A stretch of DNA of 64,000 nt from positions 1 through 64,000 of the forward strand of contig JAZNWN010000014.1 in NCBI GenBank assembly GCA_045593405.1, given 5' to 3'. Each line of letters starts with the position of its first letter. Within the stretch, counting starts at the first letter, position 1. Shown piece by piece: positions 52,374 through 60,924 of this stretch. A program made the translations under genes and the position numbers. The DNA is from UMGS1933 sp045593405 (GTDB taxonomy: Bacteria; Bacillota; Clostridia; TANB77; CAG-508). Under the pieces are notes generated by a model. That model ran no database searches. It was not told the origin of the DNA and saw only the letters and a list, made by a program, of their open reading frames with translations.

Positions 52374-52967
52374 ATGAGAACAATAGAACAAATAAAAGAA
52401 AAAGCCTTAAATGAACATATTCCAATAATAATGGATGATACTTTGGAAGTTGTAGGAGAAGTTCTAAAAGAATTAAAACCGAATAAAATATTAGAAATAG
52501 GGACAGCCATTGGCTATTCTGCTATTTGTTTTTCAAAATATTTGTCTGAAAGTGGAAGAATAGATACAATTGAGAGAGATGAAGAAAGAATAGCCGAGGC
52601 AAGAATTAATATAAAAGATTTGAAACTAGAAGATAAAATCAATATAATAACAGGAGATGCAGTAGAAATATTACCTAGTTTAGATGAAAAGTATGATGCA
52701 GTTTTTATAGATGCAGCAAAAGGCAAATATCCATTCTTCTTAAAAGAGGCAATAAGAATGCTTTCGCCCAAAGGTATAATTATTGCAGACAATATTTTGT
52801 ATAAAGGTTATACTTTGAGTGATTATAATAAACATAAACAAAGAACTGCAGTAAGAGGACTTAGGGAATATTTAAAAGAGTTGGAAGAAAATAAAAAACT
52901 AGAAACTACACTTTTAGAAGTAGGAGATGGACTAACAATAACAAGAAGAAAGAAAGGTGTATTTTAA
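52374..52967 (+). CDS. trmR: tRNA 5-hydroxyuridine-34 methyltransferase (YrrM family)
   Basis: A 197-residue class I SAM O-methyltransferase: KILEIGTAIGYSAICFSKYL (motif I, about 39), IDTIERDEERIAEARINI, YDAVFIDAAKGKYPFFLKEA and IIADNILYKG. In B. subtilis YrrM (TrmR) makes 5-methoxyuridine at tRNA position 34 from ho5U and sits beside the U32 peptidase-like TrhP genes that form ho5U. The same pairing here supports the call. Confidence 0.85.
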   Translation: MRTIEQIKEKALNEHIPIIMDDTLEVVGEVLKELKPNKILEIGTAIGYSAICFSKYLSESGRIDTIERDEERIAEARINIKDLKLEDKINIITGDAVEILPSLDEKYDAVFIDAAKGKYPFFLKEAIRMLSPKGIIIADNILYKGYTLSDYNKHKQRTAVRGLREYLKELEENKKLETTLLEVGDGLTITRRKKGVF

Positions 52968-52969
52968 TC

Positions 52970-54124
52970 GTGACATCAAAATTTAGAGAAGGCTTAAAAG
53001 TAGTTGAAAATGAACAGAAACAAAAGAAAGAAAGGGAATTAGATGCATATAGAGTTTTTATATCTGAAGCTTTACCAGGATATATAGGTTTTATGGAAGC
53101 TATAAATTCTACGATTACAATGTTAAAAAATAATGGTATAATTGGGAAAACAAAACTTAGAACTAGATTAAAGGCAGTTGACAGTGCAATAACTAACACG
53201 CAGAAAAAAATATTAGATGATGTGTTTGGATTTGAGATTGTAGCTGAAAGTGAAAGAGACAAAGAAATTTTAATGCTTATAATACATAATTTATTTGAAG
53301 GAAAATATATTAGAGAAAAAAATTTTAATAAATCTAATGGATATTTTGCACATCATTGTACTGGCGCAGTGAAGAGAAACTTAAATGGAACAGAATCTAA
53401 AGAACTTGAAAATCATATTTTGGATTCTGAAACGTGGGAATTAAAACCAGAATATAGAGATTTGTCAAGAAAAGAGCAAAAACAATATAAAAAAAGTGAA
53501 ATTTATTGTAAGAAGCCAAGATATCCAATTTTAATACAGGAAATATTAAATAATGGACAATTAGATATTACATTACAACAAAATTTTGAAAAATCTTTAA
53601 ATTTTATCAATCAATATTTAAGTAGAGATAGTGAATTAAGAAAAAACATGCCTATTTTTGAAATTCAATTTAAAACATTAGATGTAGAACAAGAAATAAA
53701 ATGTGGGAGAGCACAACATGTTAAGTATAAAAGTGTAAATGAAGAAGAAGTAGAAGCAAAATATTTTCAAAGAAAACTAATAAGAGGTGTAGATTTTCCG
53801 TTTACATTTATTAGAAATGATGAGGGGGAGATAGAATTAGAACACTCTAGTAGAACACTAATTAGTATGTGGCCATTCTTAGAAAATGCTATAATGGAAT
53901 ATAAAGCAATACATTCTTGCCCTGTAGCAAATTATGATATGTATTTTGCCAAAGCATTTCCTTCTTTAGAACCATATATACAAAGAAATCTAGTTAATGA
54001 ACCAAGTTTACCAGTAATTAATTGTAAAGAAGAGGCGTGGGGGATTTTAAGAAATAAAATAATTAATAATACTTTTGTATTACCACAATCTAATGAAATA
54101 GCAAAAGTAGTAGGAAGGGATTAA
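52970..54124 (+). CDS. RelA/SpoT-like nucleotidyltransferase-fold protein
   Basis: A 384-residue protein starting at GTG, 2 nt after trmR; trhP follows 3 nt later. The order of blocks recalls the RSH synthetase: KLRTRLKAVDSAI (about 63), DDVFGFEIVAE (about 83), KSNGYFAHHCTG (about 121), FEIQFKTLDVE (about 229) and AQHVKYK (about 249). Typical synthetases have DxxxxR and ExQxRT; here the Arg is Glu and RT is KT, so (p)ppGpp synthesis is doubtful. It has no HD, TGS or ACT domain. Position inside a tRNA-modification operon suggests an RNA- or nucleotide-related role. This is a remote-similarity call. Confidence 0.55.
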   Translation: MTSKFREGLKVVENEQKQKKERELDAYRVFISEALPGYIGFMEAINSTITMLKNNGIIGKTKLRTRLKAVDSAITNTQKKILDDVFGFEIVAESERDKEILMLIIHNLFEGKYIREKNFNKSNGYFAHHCTGAVKRNLNGTESKELENHILDSETWELKPEYRDLSRKEQKQYKKSEIYCKKPRYPILIQEILNNGQLDITLQQNFEKSLNFINQYLSRDSELRKNMPIFEIQFKTLDVEQEIKCGRAQHVKYKSVNEEEVEAKYFQRKLIRGVDFPFTFIRNDEGEIELEHSSRTLISMWPFLENAIMEYKAIHSCPVANYDMYFAKAFPSLEPYIQRNLVNEPSLPVINCKEEAWGILRNKIINNTFVLPQSNEIAKVVGRD

Positions 54125-54127
54125 TTT

Positions 54128-55354
54128 ATGAAGAAACCAGAATTATTAGCTCCAGTGGGTTCGTTTGAAAAAGCAAAAACAGCATTTAAATATGGAGCAG
54201 ATGCAATATATGTAGGAACATCAAATTTATCATTAAGATCTAGAGTAGATATGGATGATGATGAACTTGCTAAAATTGTTAAGTTTGCTCATAGTATAAA
54301 TAAGAAGGTATATGTAGCACTAAATATATATGCTAGAGATAACATTTATGAAGAAATAAAAAAACAAGTAAAGATACTAGATGAAATAAAAGCAGATGCA
54401 GTAATTGTGTCTGATGGCGGAGTGGTAGAAGCTGTAAAAGAAGTTGCACCAAATTTAGAAATTCATATAAGTACTCAGGCAAATACTGTAAGTTATCATA
54501 CTTGTAAGTTTTGGTACAATAATGGAGCTAAAAGAGTAATATTAGCAAGAGAACTTAGTAAAGAAGAAATAAACGATATAATGACAAATAAACCAGATGA
54601 TTTGACAATAGAAATGTTTGTACATGGTGCAATATGCTATGGATATTCTGGAAGATGTCATTTGAGTGATTTTCTAGCAGGAAGAGGAGCTAATTTAGGT
54701 GATTGTGCTCAAAGCTGTAGATGGGCATATAATTTATATCTTGAAGAAAAGAATAATCCAGGCCTTATGATGCCAGTGGAACAAGATGAACATGGTACAT
54801 ATATATTATCTTCTAAAGATATGTGTTTAATAAAAGAATTGCCAGAATTAATTACAATGGGAGTAGATAGTCTAAAAATAGAAGGAAGATTAAAAACAGA
54901 GTATTATTTAGCAACAGTAATTAATACATACAGACATGCAATTGATGAATGTTTTGAGGATGTAGAGAATTATGATTATATAAAATTCTTAAAAGAATTA
55001 GAAAAAACAAAGACTAGAGGACTTACAACATTTTATTTTAATGATAAAAATAATAAAGACTTTCAAGAATATGAAGGAAAACAATATAATCCAGATTATG
55101 AATTTGGAGGAAAAGTTGTACAAGCTGAAGAAAAAAGTATAATTGAAATAAAAAACAGATTAAATGTAGGAGATACATTAGAATTAATTGTTCCAGGAAA
55201 GTTAGAGCCAATTAGTTTTATCATAGATAAACTATGGGATTGTGAAACAGATGAACAAATAGACCATGTAAATCCAGGCAAAGAAGGCCAAAAGGTAAAA
55301 ATGGTATTACCAAAAGAAGCAGAACAAGGAATGATATTAAGAAGAAAGAAATAA
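54128..55354 (+). CDS. trhP: U32 peptidase-family tRNA hydroxylation protein
   Basis: A 408-residue protein starting KKPELLAPVGSFEKAKTAF, with GADAIYVGT, IHISTQANT, LARELSKEEI, and the family signature MFVHGAICYGYSGRCHLSDF followed by GDCAQSCRWAY (Cys ligands). C-terminal beta domain ends the protein. U32 proteins of this type (TrhP) hydroxylate U34 of tRNA using prephenate-derived chemistry; the adjacent trmR would methylate the product. It could alternatively be a general U32 protease, but context argues for tRNA work. Confidence 0.88.
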   Translation: MKKPELLAPVGSFEKAKTAFKYGADAIYVGTSNLSLRSRVDMDDDELAKIVKFAHSINKKVYVALNIYARDNIYEEIKKQVKILDEIKADAVIVSDGGVVEAVKEVAPNLEIHISTQANTVSYHTCKFWYNNGAKRVILARELSKEEINDIMTNKPDDLTIEMFVHGAICYGYSGRCHLSDFLAGRGANLGDCAQSCRWAYNLYLEEKNNPGLMMPVEQDEHGTYILSSKDMCLIKELPELITMGVDSLKIEGRLKTEYYLATVINTYRHAIDECFEDVENYDYIKFLKELEKTKTRGLTTFYFNDKNNKDFQEYEGKQYNPDYEFGGKVVQAEEKSIIEIKNRLNVGDTLELIVPGKLEPISFIIDKLWDCETDEQIDHVNPGKEGQKVKMVLPKEAEQGMILRRKK

Positions 55355-55356
55355 TA

Positions 55357-55452
55357 ATTTGTATTTGGTTTTTGGTATTTGGAATTTGGAAATTAGATTA
55401 AGAAAATTTAGTTTTACAAATTCCAAACACAAAATACAAAACACACAATTAT
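55357..55452. repeat. T/G-rich inverted repeat family, copy 3
   Basis: GTATTTGGTTTTTGG, TATTTGGAATTTGG, spacer, CAAATTCCAAACAC, AAAATACAAAACACACA. The rest of the trhP-ruvB gap carries only a weak A/T-rich leader. Confidence 0.7.
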
Positions 55453-55531
55453 TATTTTTTTTATTTCTCTTGAAAAACAATCTATTTATATATATAATTA
55501 GATAGAAAAATAGGAGAAAGAGGATTTTCAT

Positions 55532-56541
55532 ATGGATGACAATTTATTATTACCAGAAACTCAAAACCAGGAAGAAGAGTTTGCTGAAGTTTCATTAAGG
55601 CCTAAACTTATAAAAGAATATATTGGACAAACTAAAGTAAAAGAAAATATGAAGATATACATTGAAGCAGCTAAAAAGAGAAAAGAAGCTTTAGATCATG
55701 TGTTGTTATATGGACCACCTGGACTTGGAAAAACAACTCTTGCAAATATAATTGCAAATGAAATGAAATCAAATATAAAAATTACATCTGGTCCTGCAAT
55801 TGAAAAACCCGGAGATTTAGCAGCATTACTTACAGGACTTCAAACAAATGATGTTTTATTTATAGATGAAATACATAGATTAAATAGAAATGTAGAAGAA
55901 ATTTTGTATCCTGCTTTAGAAGATTATAATTTAGATATAATCATAGGAAAAGGAACTGAGGCAAAATCTATAAGAATTGATTTGCCAAAATTTACATTAA
56001 TTGGTGCAACAACAAGAGCAGGTTCTCTTACTACTCCACTTCGTGATAGATTTGGAATAGTACAAAGATTAGAACTTTATGATGAAGAACAATTAAATAC
56101 AATAATAAGAAGGTCAGCAGATATTTTAAATATAGAAATTACTGAAGAAGGAAGTTTGGAAATAGCTAAACGTTCAAGAGGAACACCTAGAATTGCAAAT
56201 AGACTTTTAAAAAGAGTAAGAGATTATGCAGCTGTACTGGGAGATCGGAAAAATAACAAATGAAATTGCAAAACTTGCTTTAAAAAAACTAGAGATAGAT
56301 GATTTGGGATTAGATAATATAGACAGAAAAATATTAGAAACAATAGTTTACAATTATTCACGGTGGTCCTGTTGGAATAGACACCTTGTCATTGACTATT
56401 GGGGAAGAAGCAGAAACTATAGAGGATGTTTATGAACCATATTTAATGCAAATGGGATTTATTGCCAGAACACCAAGAGGAAGAATTGTAACACCAAAAA
56501 CATATGAACATTTAGGAATAGAAAAAATAGGAGGAATATAA
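55532..56541 (+). CDS. ruvB: Holliday junction helicase RuvB, two +1 shifts at CGG
   Basis: Read straight, the frame stops at 56263. Skipping C56246 and C56361 yields a complete 335-residue RuvB, the normal family length. N-terminal ATPase: LRPKLIKEYIGQTKVKENM, LLYGPPGLGKTTLANII (about 58), LFIDEIHRLNRNVEEILYPA, FTLIGATTRAGSLTTPLRDR and RGTPRIANRLLKRVRDYA. After shift 1 comes GDGKITNEIAKLAL, after shift 2 SGGPVGIDTLSLTIGEEAET and PRGRIVTPKTYEHLG. Both junctions restore Gly residues conserved in RuvB. ruvA and ruvC are not adjacent. RuvB drives branch migration with RuvA. Confidence 0.92.
56246..56248 (+). other. +1 frameshift site at CGG (ruvB, first)
   Basis: GGA GAT CGG AAA in frame 0 (stop five codons on); without the C: GGA GAT GGA AAA ATA ACA, GDGKIT as in other RuvB. 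Confidence 0.88.
56361..56363 (+). other. +1 frameshift site at CGG (ruvB, second)
   Basis: TAT TCA CGG TGG becomes TCA GGT GGT CCT GTT GGA, the SGGPVG of RuvB. The unshifted frame ends at 56435. Confidence 0.88.
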
Positions 56542-56542
56542 A

Positions 56543-57487
56543 ATGAAAAAAATCACAATAATTGTACCATCTTATAATGAAGAAGAAGCATTGCCATATT
56601 TATACGAAAGACTAAATACTATGATGAATGATTTAAATCAATATGAATTTGAAGTTTTATTTGTAAATGATGGAAGTAAAGATAAAACATTAGAACTTAT
56701 AAAAGAAATGAGAAATAAAGATACTAGAATTTCATATGTAAACTTTTCAAGAAATTTTGGAAAAGAAACAGCTATGATAGCAGGTCTTGATTATGCAACA
56801 GGAGATGCAGTTATTTTTATTGATGCAGACTTACAAGATCCACCAGAATTAATACCAGAACTTATAAAATGGTGGGAAGAAGGATATGATGATGTTTATG
56901 CTAGAAGAAGTAGTAGAAAAGGTGAAACTTTCTTAAAGAAATTTACATCAAAACTATATTACCAAGTGTTACAAAGTCTAACAAGAGTAGAAATCCAAAA
57001 AGATACGGGAGATTTTAGATTATTAGATAGAAGATGTGTTAATGCATTAAAGAAAATGAGAGAATCTCAAAGATGCTCAAAGTCAATGTTTAGCTGGATA
57101 GGATATAAGAAAAAAGAAGTAATGTATGATAGAGACCCTAGAGTTGCAGGACAAACTAAATGGAATTATAGAAAATTAATCGATTTAGCAATTGATGGAA
57201 TAACAGCATTTACAACATCTCCATTAAGAGTATCTACATTCTTAAGTATACCAACATTTTTATCATTTGTAATATATTTGATTTATATAATAGTAAAATG
57301 TATTACTAAAAATTGTGGAGTAGAAGGTTATCAAACTCTTATATTATTAAACTTATTCTTTTTTGGAGTAATAATATTATTAATAGGAATTATTGGAGAA
57401 TATTTAGGAAGAATTTTCAATGAAACTAAAAATAGACCATTATATTTTGTAGATGAATATAACGGAGAAAAGGAACAAAATATATGA
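56543..57487 (+). CDS. Polyprenyl-phosphate sugar transferase (GT2, DPM1/GtrB-like)
   Basis: A 314-residue transferase beginning one base after ruvB. GT-A domain: IIVPSYNEEEALPYLYERL, FVNDGSKDKTLELI, NFGKETAMIAGLDYATGD and FIDADLQDPPELI (DxD). RKGETFLKKFTSKLYYQ, DTGDFRLLDRRCV and RVAGQTKWNYRKL are family blocks; two C-terminal helices anchor it. These enzymes load a sugar onto undecaprenyl phosphate. It is paralogous to the frameshifted gene at 62526, and its own RKGE segment is uninterrupted. Confidence 0.92.
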   Translation: MKKITIIVPSYNEEEALPYLYERLNTMMNDLNQYEFEVLFVNDGSKDKTLELIKEMRNKDTRISYVNFSRNFGKETAMIAGLDYATGDAVIFIDADLQDPPELIPELIKWWEEGYDDVYARRSSRKGETFLKKFTSKLYYQVLQSLTRVEIQKDTGDFRLLDRRCVNALKKMRESQRCSKSMFSWIGYKKKEVMYDRDPRVAGQTKWNYRKLIDLAIDGITAFTTSPLRVSTFLSIPTFLSFVIYLIYIIVKCITKNCGVEGYQTLILLNLFFFGVIILLIGIIGEYLGRIFNETKNRPLYFVDEYNGEKEQNI

Positions 57488-58038
57488 GATTATTATTACA
57501 TACTTGCTGTGCGCCATGTAGTATATATTGTATAGATAGTTTACAACAGGAAGGAATTGAACCAACAGTATATTGGTTCAACCCTAATATACATCCATAC
57601 ATGGAATACAAAGCAAGGAGAGATACCTTAAAAGAATATACTAAAAATATAGGTATAGAAACAATATTTGAAGAAGATTATGGACTAAAAGAATTTTGTA
57701 AAAATGTAATAGATGATTTGGAAAATAGATGTACGAAATATTGCTATAGAGTGCGTTTAGAACAAACAGCAAAATTTGCAAAACAGAATGGATATGATGC
57801 ATTTACAACTACACTGTTAATAAGTCCATATCAAAAACATGAGGAATTAAAAGAACTTGGTGAAGAAATTGCTAAGAAATATGGTTTGACTTTTCTTTAT
57901 AGAGATTTTAGACCAGGTTTTAGAAAAGGACAAACAAAAGCAAGAGAACTAGGAATGTATATGCAAAAGTATTGTGGATGTGTGTTTTCTGAGGAAGATA
58001 GATATTATAAACAAATTGAAAAGGAAAAGAATAATTAA
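57484..58038 (+). CDS. queH: Epoxyqueuosine reductase QueH
   Basis: A 184-residue Fe-S protein making queuosine in tRNA from epoxyqueuosine. LLLHTCCAPCSIYCIDSL (N-terminal CC and C), RCTKYCYRVRLEQTAKFA, FTTTLLISPYQKHEEL, FRPGFRKGQTKARELGMY and YCGCVFSE are all QueH marks. The ATG overlaps the previous stop (ATGA). Fits the tRNA-modification theme of trmR/trhP nearby. Confidence 0.95.
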   Translation: MRLLLHTCCAPCSIYCIDSLQQEGIEPTVYWFNPNIHPYMEYKARRDTLKEYTKNIGIETIFEEDYGLKEFCKNVIDDLENRCTKYCYRVRLEQTAKFAKQNGYDAFTTTLLISPYQKHEELKELGEEIAKKYGLTFLYRDFRPGFRKGQTKARELGMYMQKYCGCVFSEEDRYYKQIEKEKNN

Positions 58039-58072
58039 TAATTGTAATTAAAAATGTAGGAGTAGATGTAGT

Positions 58073-58912
58073 ATGAATATTTTTGAAAAGGTTCTTTACA
58101 TATTACAAGTAGAAATGCAAACGCCTAAAGCTTTTGGTTGGTTTCATTTAATGTGGATATTTTTAATTATTATAACATTAATGATTTTATTTAAGTTTAA
58201 AAACAAATATAGTGATAAGCAACTGAAAGTAGTTTTAGGTATATATGGAATAATTGCACTTTTACTAGAAATTACAAAACAATTAATATGGTCATTTAAT
58301 TATAATACAATTACCAACACTGTTACTTGGGATTATCAGTGGTATGCAGCACCTTTTCAATTATGCACAACTCCAATATTTATATCTATAATATGCCTGT
58401 TTTTAAAAAATAATAAATTAAGAGATTCTTTATTATCATATATGGCATTTGTAACTATTTTAGGAAGTATTGTTACAATTTTAATTCCAGATAGTTGTTT
58501 TACAAGTGATGTATTAATAAATATTCATACTATGTGGCTTCATTGTGGTAGTTTTGTAGTATCAGTGTATTTGCTAATAAGTGGTGCTGTAGAAATAAAT
58601 AAAAACAACTTAAAAAAAGCTTTTAAGATATTTTTAGTATTTGTATTATTAGCAGAATTTTTAAATATATTTGTTTATAATATAGGAGTTCTAAATGAAG
58701 AAACATTTAACATGTTTTACATAAGTCCATACTTTACAACACATCTACCTGTATTTAATACAATACAAAAAAATGTTCCGTTTATAATATATTTACTAAT
58801 ATATATTTTGGCAATAACTTTAGGAGCAACGTTGGTTTATTATATGGCTCATTTTATAACAAATATTATATGTAAAAAAGAAGGGAAAACAAAAGATGGA
58901 AAAAATTATTGA
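58073..58912 (+). CDS. YwaF/TIGR02206-type membrane protein
   Basis: A 279-residue protein with seven or so helices. FGWFHLMWIFLIIITLMILF opens, QWYAAPFQLCTTPIFISIIC and HTMWLHCGSFVVSVYLLISG match the integral membrane family that includes B. subtilis YwaF. Function unknown. Overlaps the next gene by 17 nt. Confidence 0.75.
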   Translation: MNIFEKVLYILQVEMQTPKAFGWFHLMWIFLIIITLMILFKFKNKYSDKQLKVVLGIYGIIALLLEITKQLIWSFNYNTITNTVTWDYQWYAAPFQLCTTPIFISIICLFLKNNKLRDSLLSYMAFVTILGSIVTILIPDSCFTSDVLINIHTMWLHCGSFVVSVYLLISGAVEINKNNLKKAFKIFLVFVLLAEFLNIFVYNIGVLNEETFNMFYISPYFTTHLPVFNTIQKNVPFIIYLLIYILAITLGATLVYYMAHFITNIICKKEGKTKDGKNY

Positions 58913-59390
58913 AATAGATTTAATAAATAAAGATGATTTAGTAGAAAAATATAATAAAAAAAATGTCTCTACAAAGTTGATAAATTATATTATAAAAGAA
59001 GCAATCTTTGCAAAAAGTTATGAAAAAATACAAATTATAATTAATAAGAATTGCAATATAGAAGATGATGCTATACAAATGATAAAAAAAGGATTACAAG
59101 AAGAATATGACAGAAGTATAGAAAAACGTAATATAAATAATATGAAACAATTATGGCTATTAGCTTTAGGAATAATACTTTTGTTTTTATCGACTTTAAT
59201 AAAACAAAATAATATATGGAAAGAAATATTATTAATTAGTGGTTGGGTTCCAATATGGGAAATGGTTGAAGTAGAACTCTTCCCAGATGTAGAAGGTAGA
59301 AAGAAAAGAAAAAATATTAAAAAATTATTAAAAAGTGAAATGATTGAAAGAAATGTTGAAATAGAAGAAAAAACTTCATTAAATAGTTAA
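58896..59390 (+). CDS. Hypothetical protein with two membrane helices
   Basis: A 164-residue protein; AGAAGGG lies within the upstream gene. The first 80 residues are charged and soluble; helices at about 87-105 (LWLLALGIILLFLSTLI) and 110-125; a Lys/Glu-rich tail follows. GWVPIWEMVEVELFPDVEGR between and after the helices looks conserved-type, but I cannot name a family. Co-transcribed with its neighbours. Confidence 0.65.
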   Translation: MEKIIEIDLINKDDLVEKYNKKNVSTKLINYIIKEAIFAKSYEKIQIIINKNCNIEDDAIQMIKKGLQEEYDRSIEKRNINNMKQLWLLALGIILLFLSTLIKQNNIWKEILLISGWVPIWEMVEVELFPDVEGRKKRKNIKKLLKSEMIERNVEIEEKTSLNS

Positions 59391-59405
59391 TAATAGGAGA
59401 GAAAA

Positions 59406-60908
59406 TTGAAAAATAGATTTTTAAGAGATATTTTAATTATATTAGTAATTTTTTTATCAATTGCATCTGTTATATTCCCTAAGGAACTTAATAATTTAGA
59501 TGAAATATGGAATTATAACTTTGCAAGAAATATTGCAGATGGATTACTTCCATATAAAGATTTTAATATGGTAATAACACCTCTGGTTTCTATAATATGT
59601 GGAATTGTTTTAAAATTAACATTTAATGAATTAATAGTAATGAGAATACTGGCAGTATTGCTAATTACAACAATTTTGTATGTTACATATAAAATACTTA
59701 AAATTTTAAAAATCAACCAATATATTATAAATATATTGGTAATAGGTATATACCTATTATTCTATGAACACTTTTGCATAGACTATAATTTTGCAATATT
59801 ATTAGTAATATTGATTACAGTGTATTATGAACTTAAAAATATATCAAAAGGAAAACAATTTCTAAATTCAAATAAAAAAGACTTTTTTCTAGGATTATTA
59901 GTTGGTACAAGTATATTATTTAAACAGACAACAGGTTTATTTGTATCTTTAATATTTATATTTTATAAATTGCTTCTTTCTTCAAAAAAAGAAGATTTTA
60001 AAAAAGCATTTAAGATAATATCTATAAGATTATTAGGTGTTTTAATTCCAGTAATTTGGTTTATAATTTATTTAAGTATAAATAATATTTGGACTGAGTT
60101 TTTAGATTACGCAATTTATTCGTTAAATACTTTTACAAATAAAATTTCTTATTTAAATTTAATAAAGGGAAACTATGGCATTATAATATCGTTATTAAGC
60201 ATATTAGTACCTTTAACAATTATAGCAATGTATTTTATATCTGTTTGTAAGAAGATAAAAACAGATGAACAAAAAAATATATTTATATTATTTTGCTACA
60301 GTGTAGCAGCATTTATAGTAGTATATCCAATTTCTGACAGTATACATTTTCTAATTGGAAGTTTTCCTGCAATTATTTCTTTATTATATATAATATGGTT
60401 ATTTACAAAAAAGGTAATAAGTAATAATAATATAATTATATATATTAAGTATTTTTTACAGGGATTTGATATTATAAGCACAGCAGTTATAGTGGTTTAT
60501 TCAATAATTATTATAGTTCAGTATTTTAATAATTGTGGACAATATAAAGAGCTTACTCATTTTAAATATATACCAGCAGCTAGTGAGGATATACGAGAAA
60601 TTGATAATTTTATATTACAACAAAATAATAAAGTATATGTATTAGATGCAACAGCAGCTCTATACATGATACCAATAAATAGATATAATAAAGATTATGA
60701 TATGTTTAATAAAGGTAATTTGGGATCAAAGGGTGAAGAAGGACAAATTGAAAAATTAGAAAAAGAGGAAGAAAACACAATTGTACTAATAATGAATGAC
60801 AAGTATAAAAGAAATTGGCAAAATCCGGAGAAGGTAAGAGAATATATAATCAATAACTGGACAAAGGTTGGAGAAATAGAAAATTTTGATATATATGAAA
60901 AATACTAA
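59406..60908 (+). CDS. GT-C-type membrane glycosyltransferase (ArnT/PMT-like)
   Basis: A 500-residue protein starting at TTG (59406) with TAGGAGAG upstream. About 11 helices; the first external loop LNNLDEIWNYNFARNIADGL has the acidic Asp-Glu expected of GT-C enzymes. The C-terminal 100 residues form an extracytoplasmic domain. It would transfer sugar from a polyprenyl-phosphate donor made by the nearby GT2 enzymes. Acceptor unknown. Confidence 0.78.
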   Translation: MKNRFLRDILIILVIFLSIASVIFPKELNNLDEIWNYNFARNIADGLLPYKDFNMVITPLVSIICGIVLKLTFNELIVMRILAVLLITTILYVTYKILKILKINQYIINILVIGIYLLFYEHFCIDYNFAILLVILITVYYELKNISKGKQFLNSNKKDFFLGLLVGTSILFKQTTGLFVSLIFIFYKLLLSSKKEDFKKAFKIISIRLLGVLIPVIWFIIYLSINNIWTEFLDYAIYSLNTFTNKISYLNLIKGNYGIIISLLSILVPLTIIAMYFISVCKKIKTDEQKNIFILFCYSVAAFIVVYPISDSIHFLIGSFPAIISLLYIIWLFTKKVISNNNIIIYIKYFLQGFDIISTAVIVVYSIIIIVQYFNNCGQYKELTHFKYIPAASEDIREIDNFILQQNNKVYVLDATAALYMIPINRYNKDYDMFNKGNLGSKGEEGQIEKLEKEEENTIVLIMNDKYKRNWQNPEKVREYIINNWTKVGEIENFDIYEKY

Positions 60909-60924
60909 AGAAAGGGAAGAGAAA

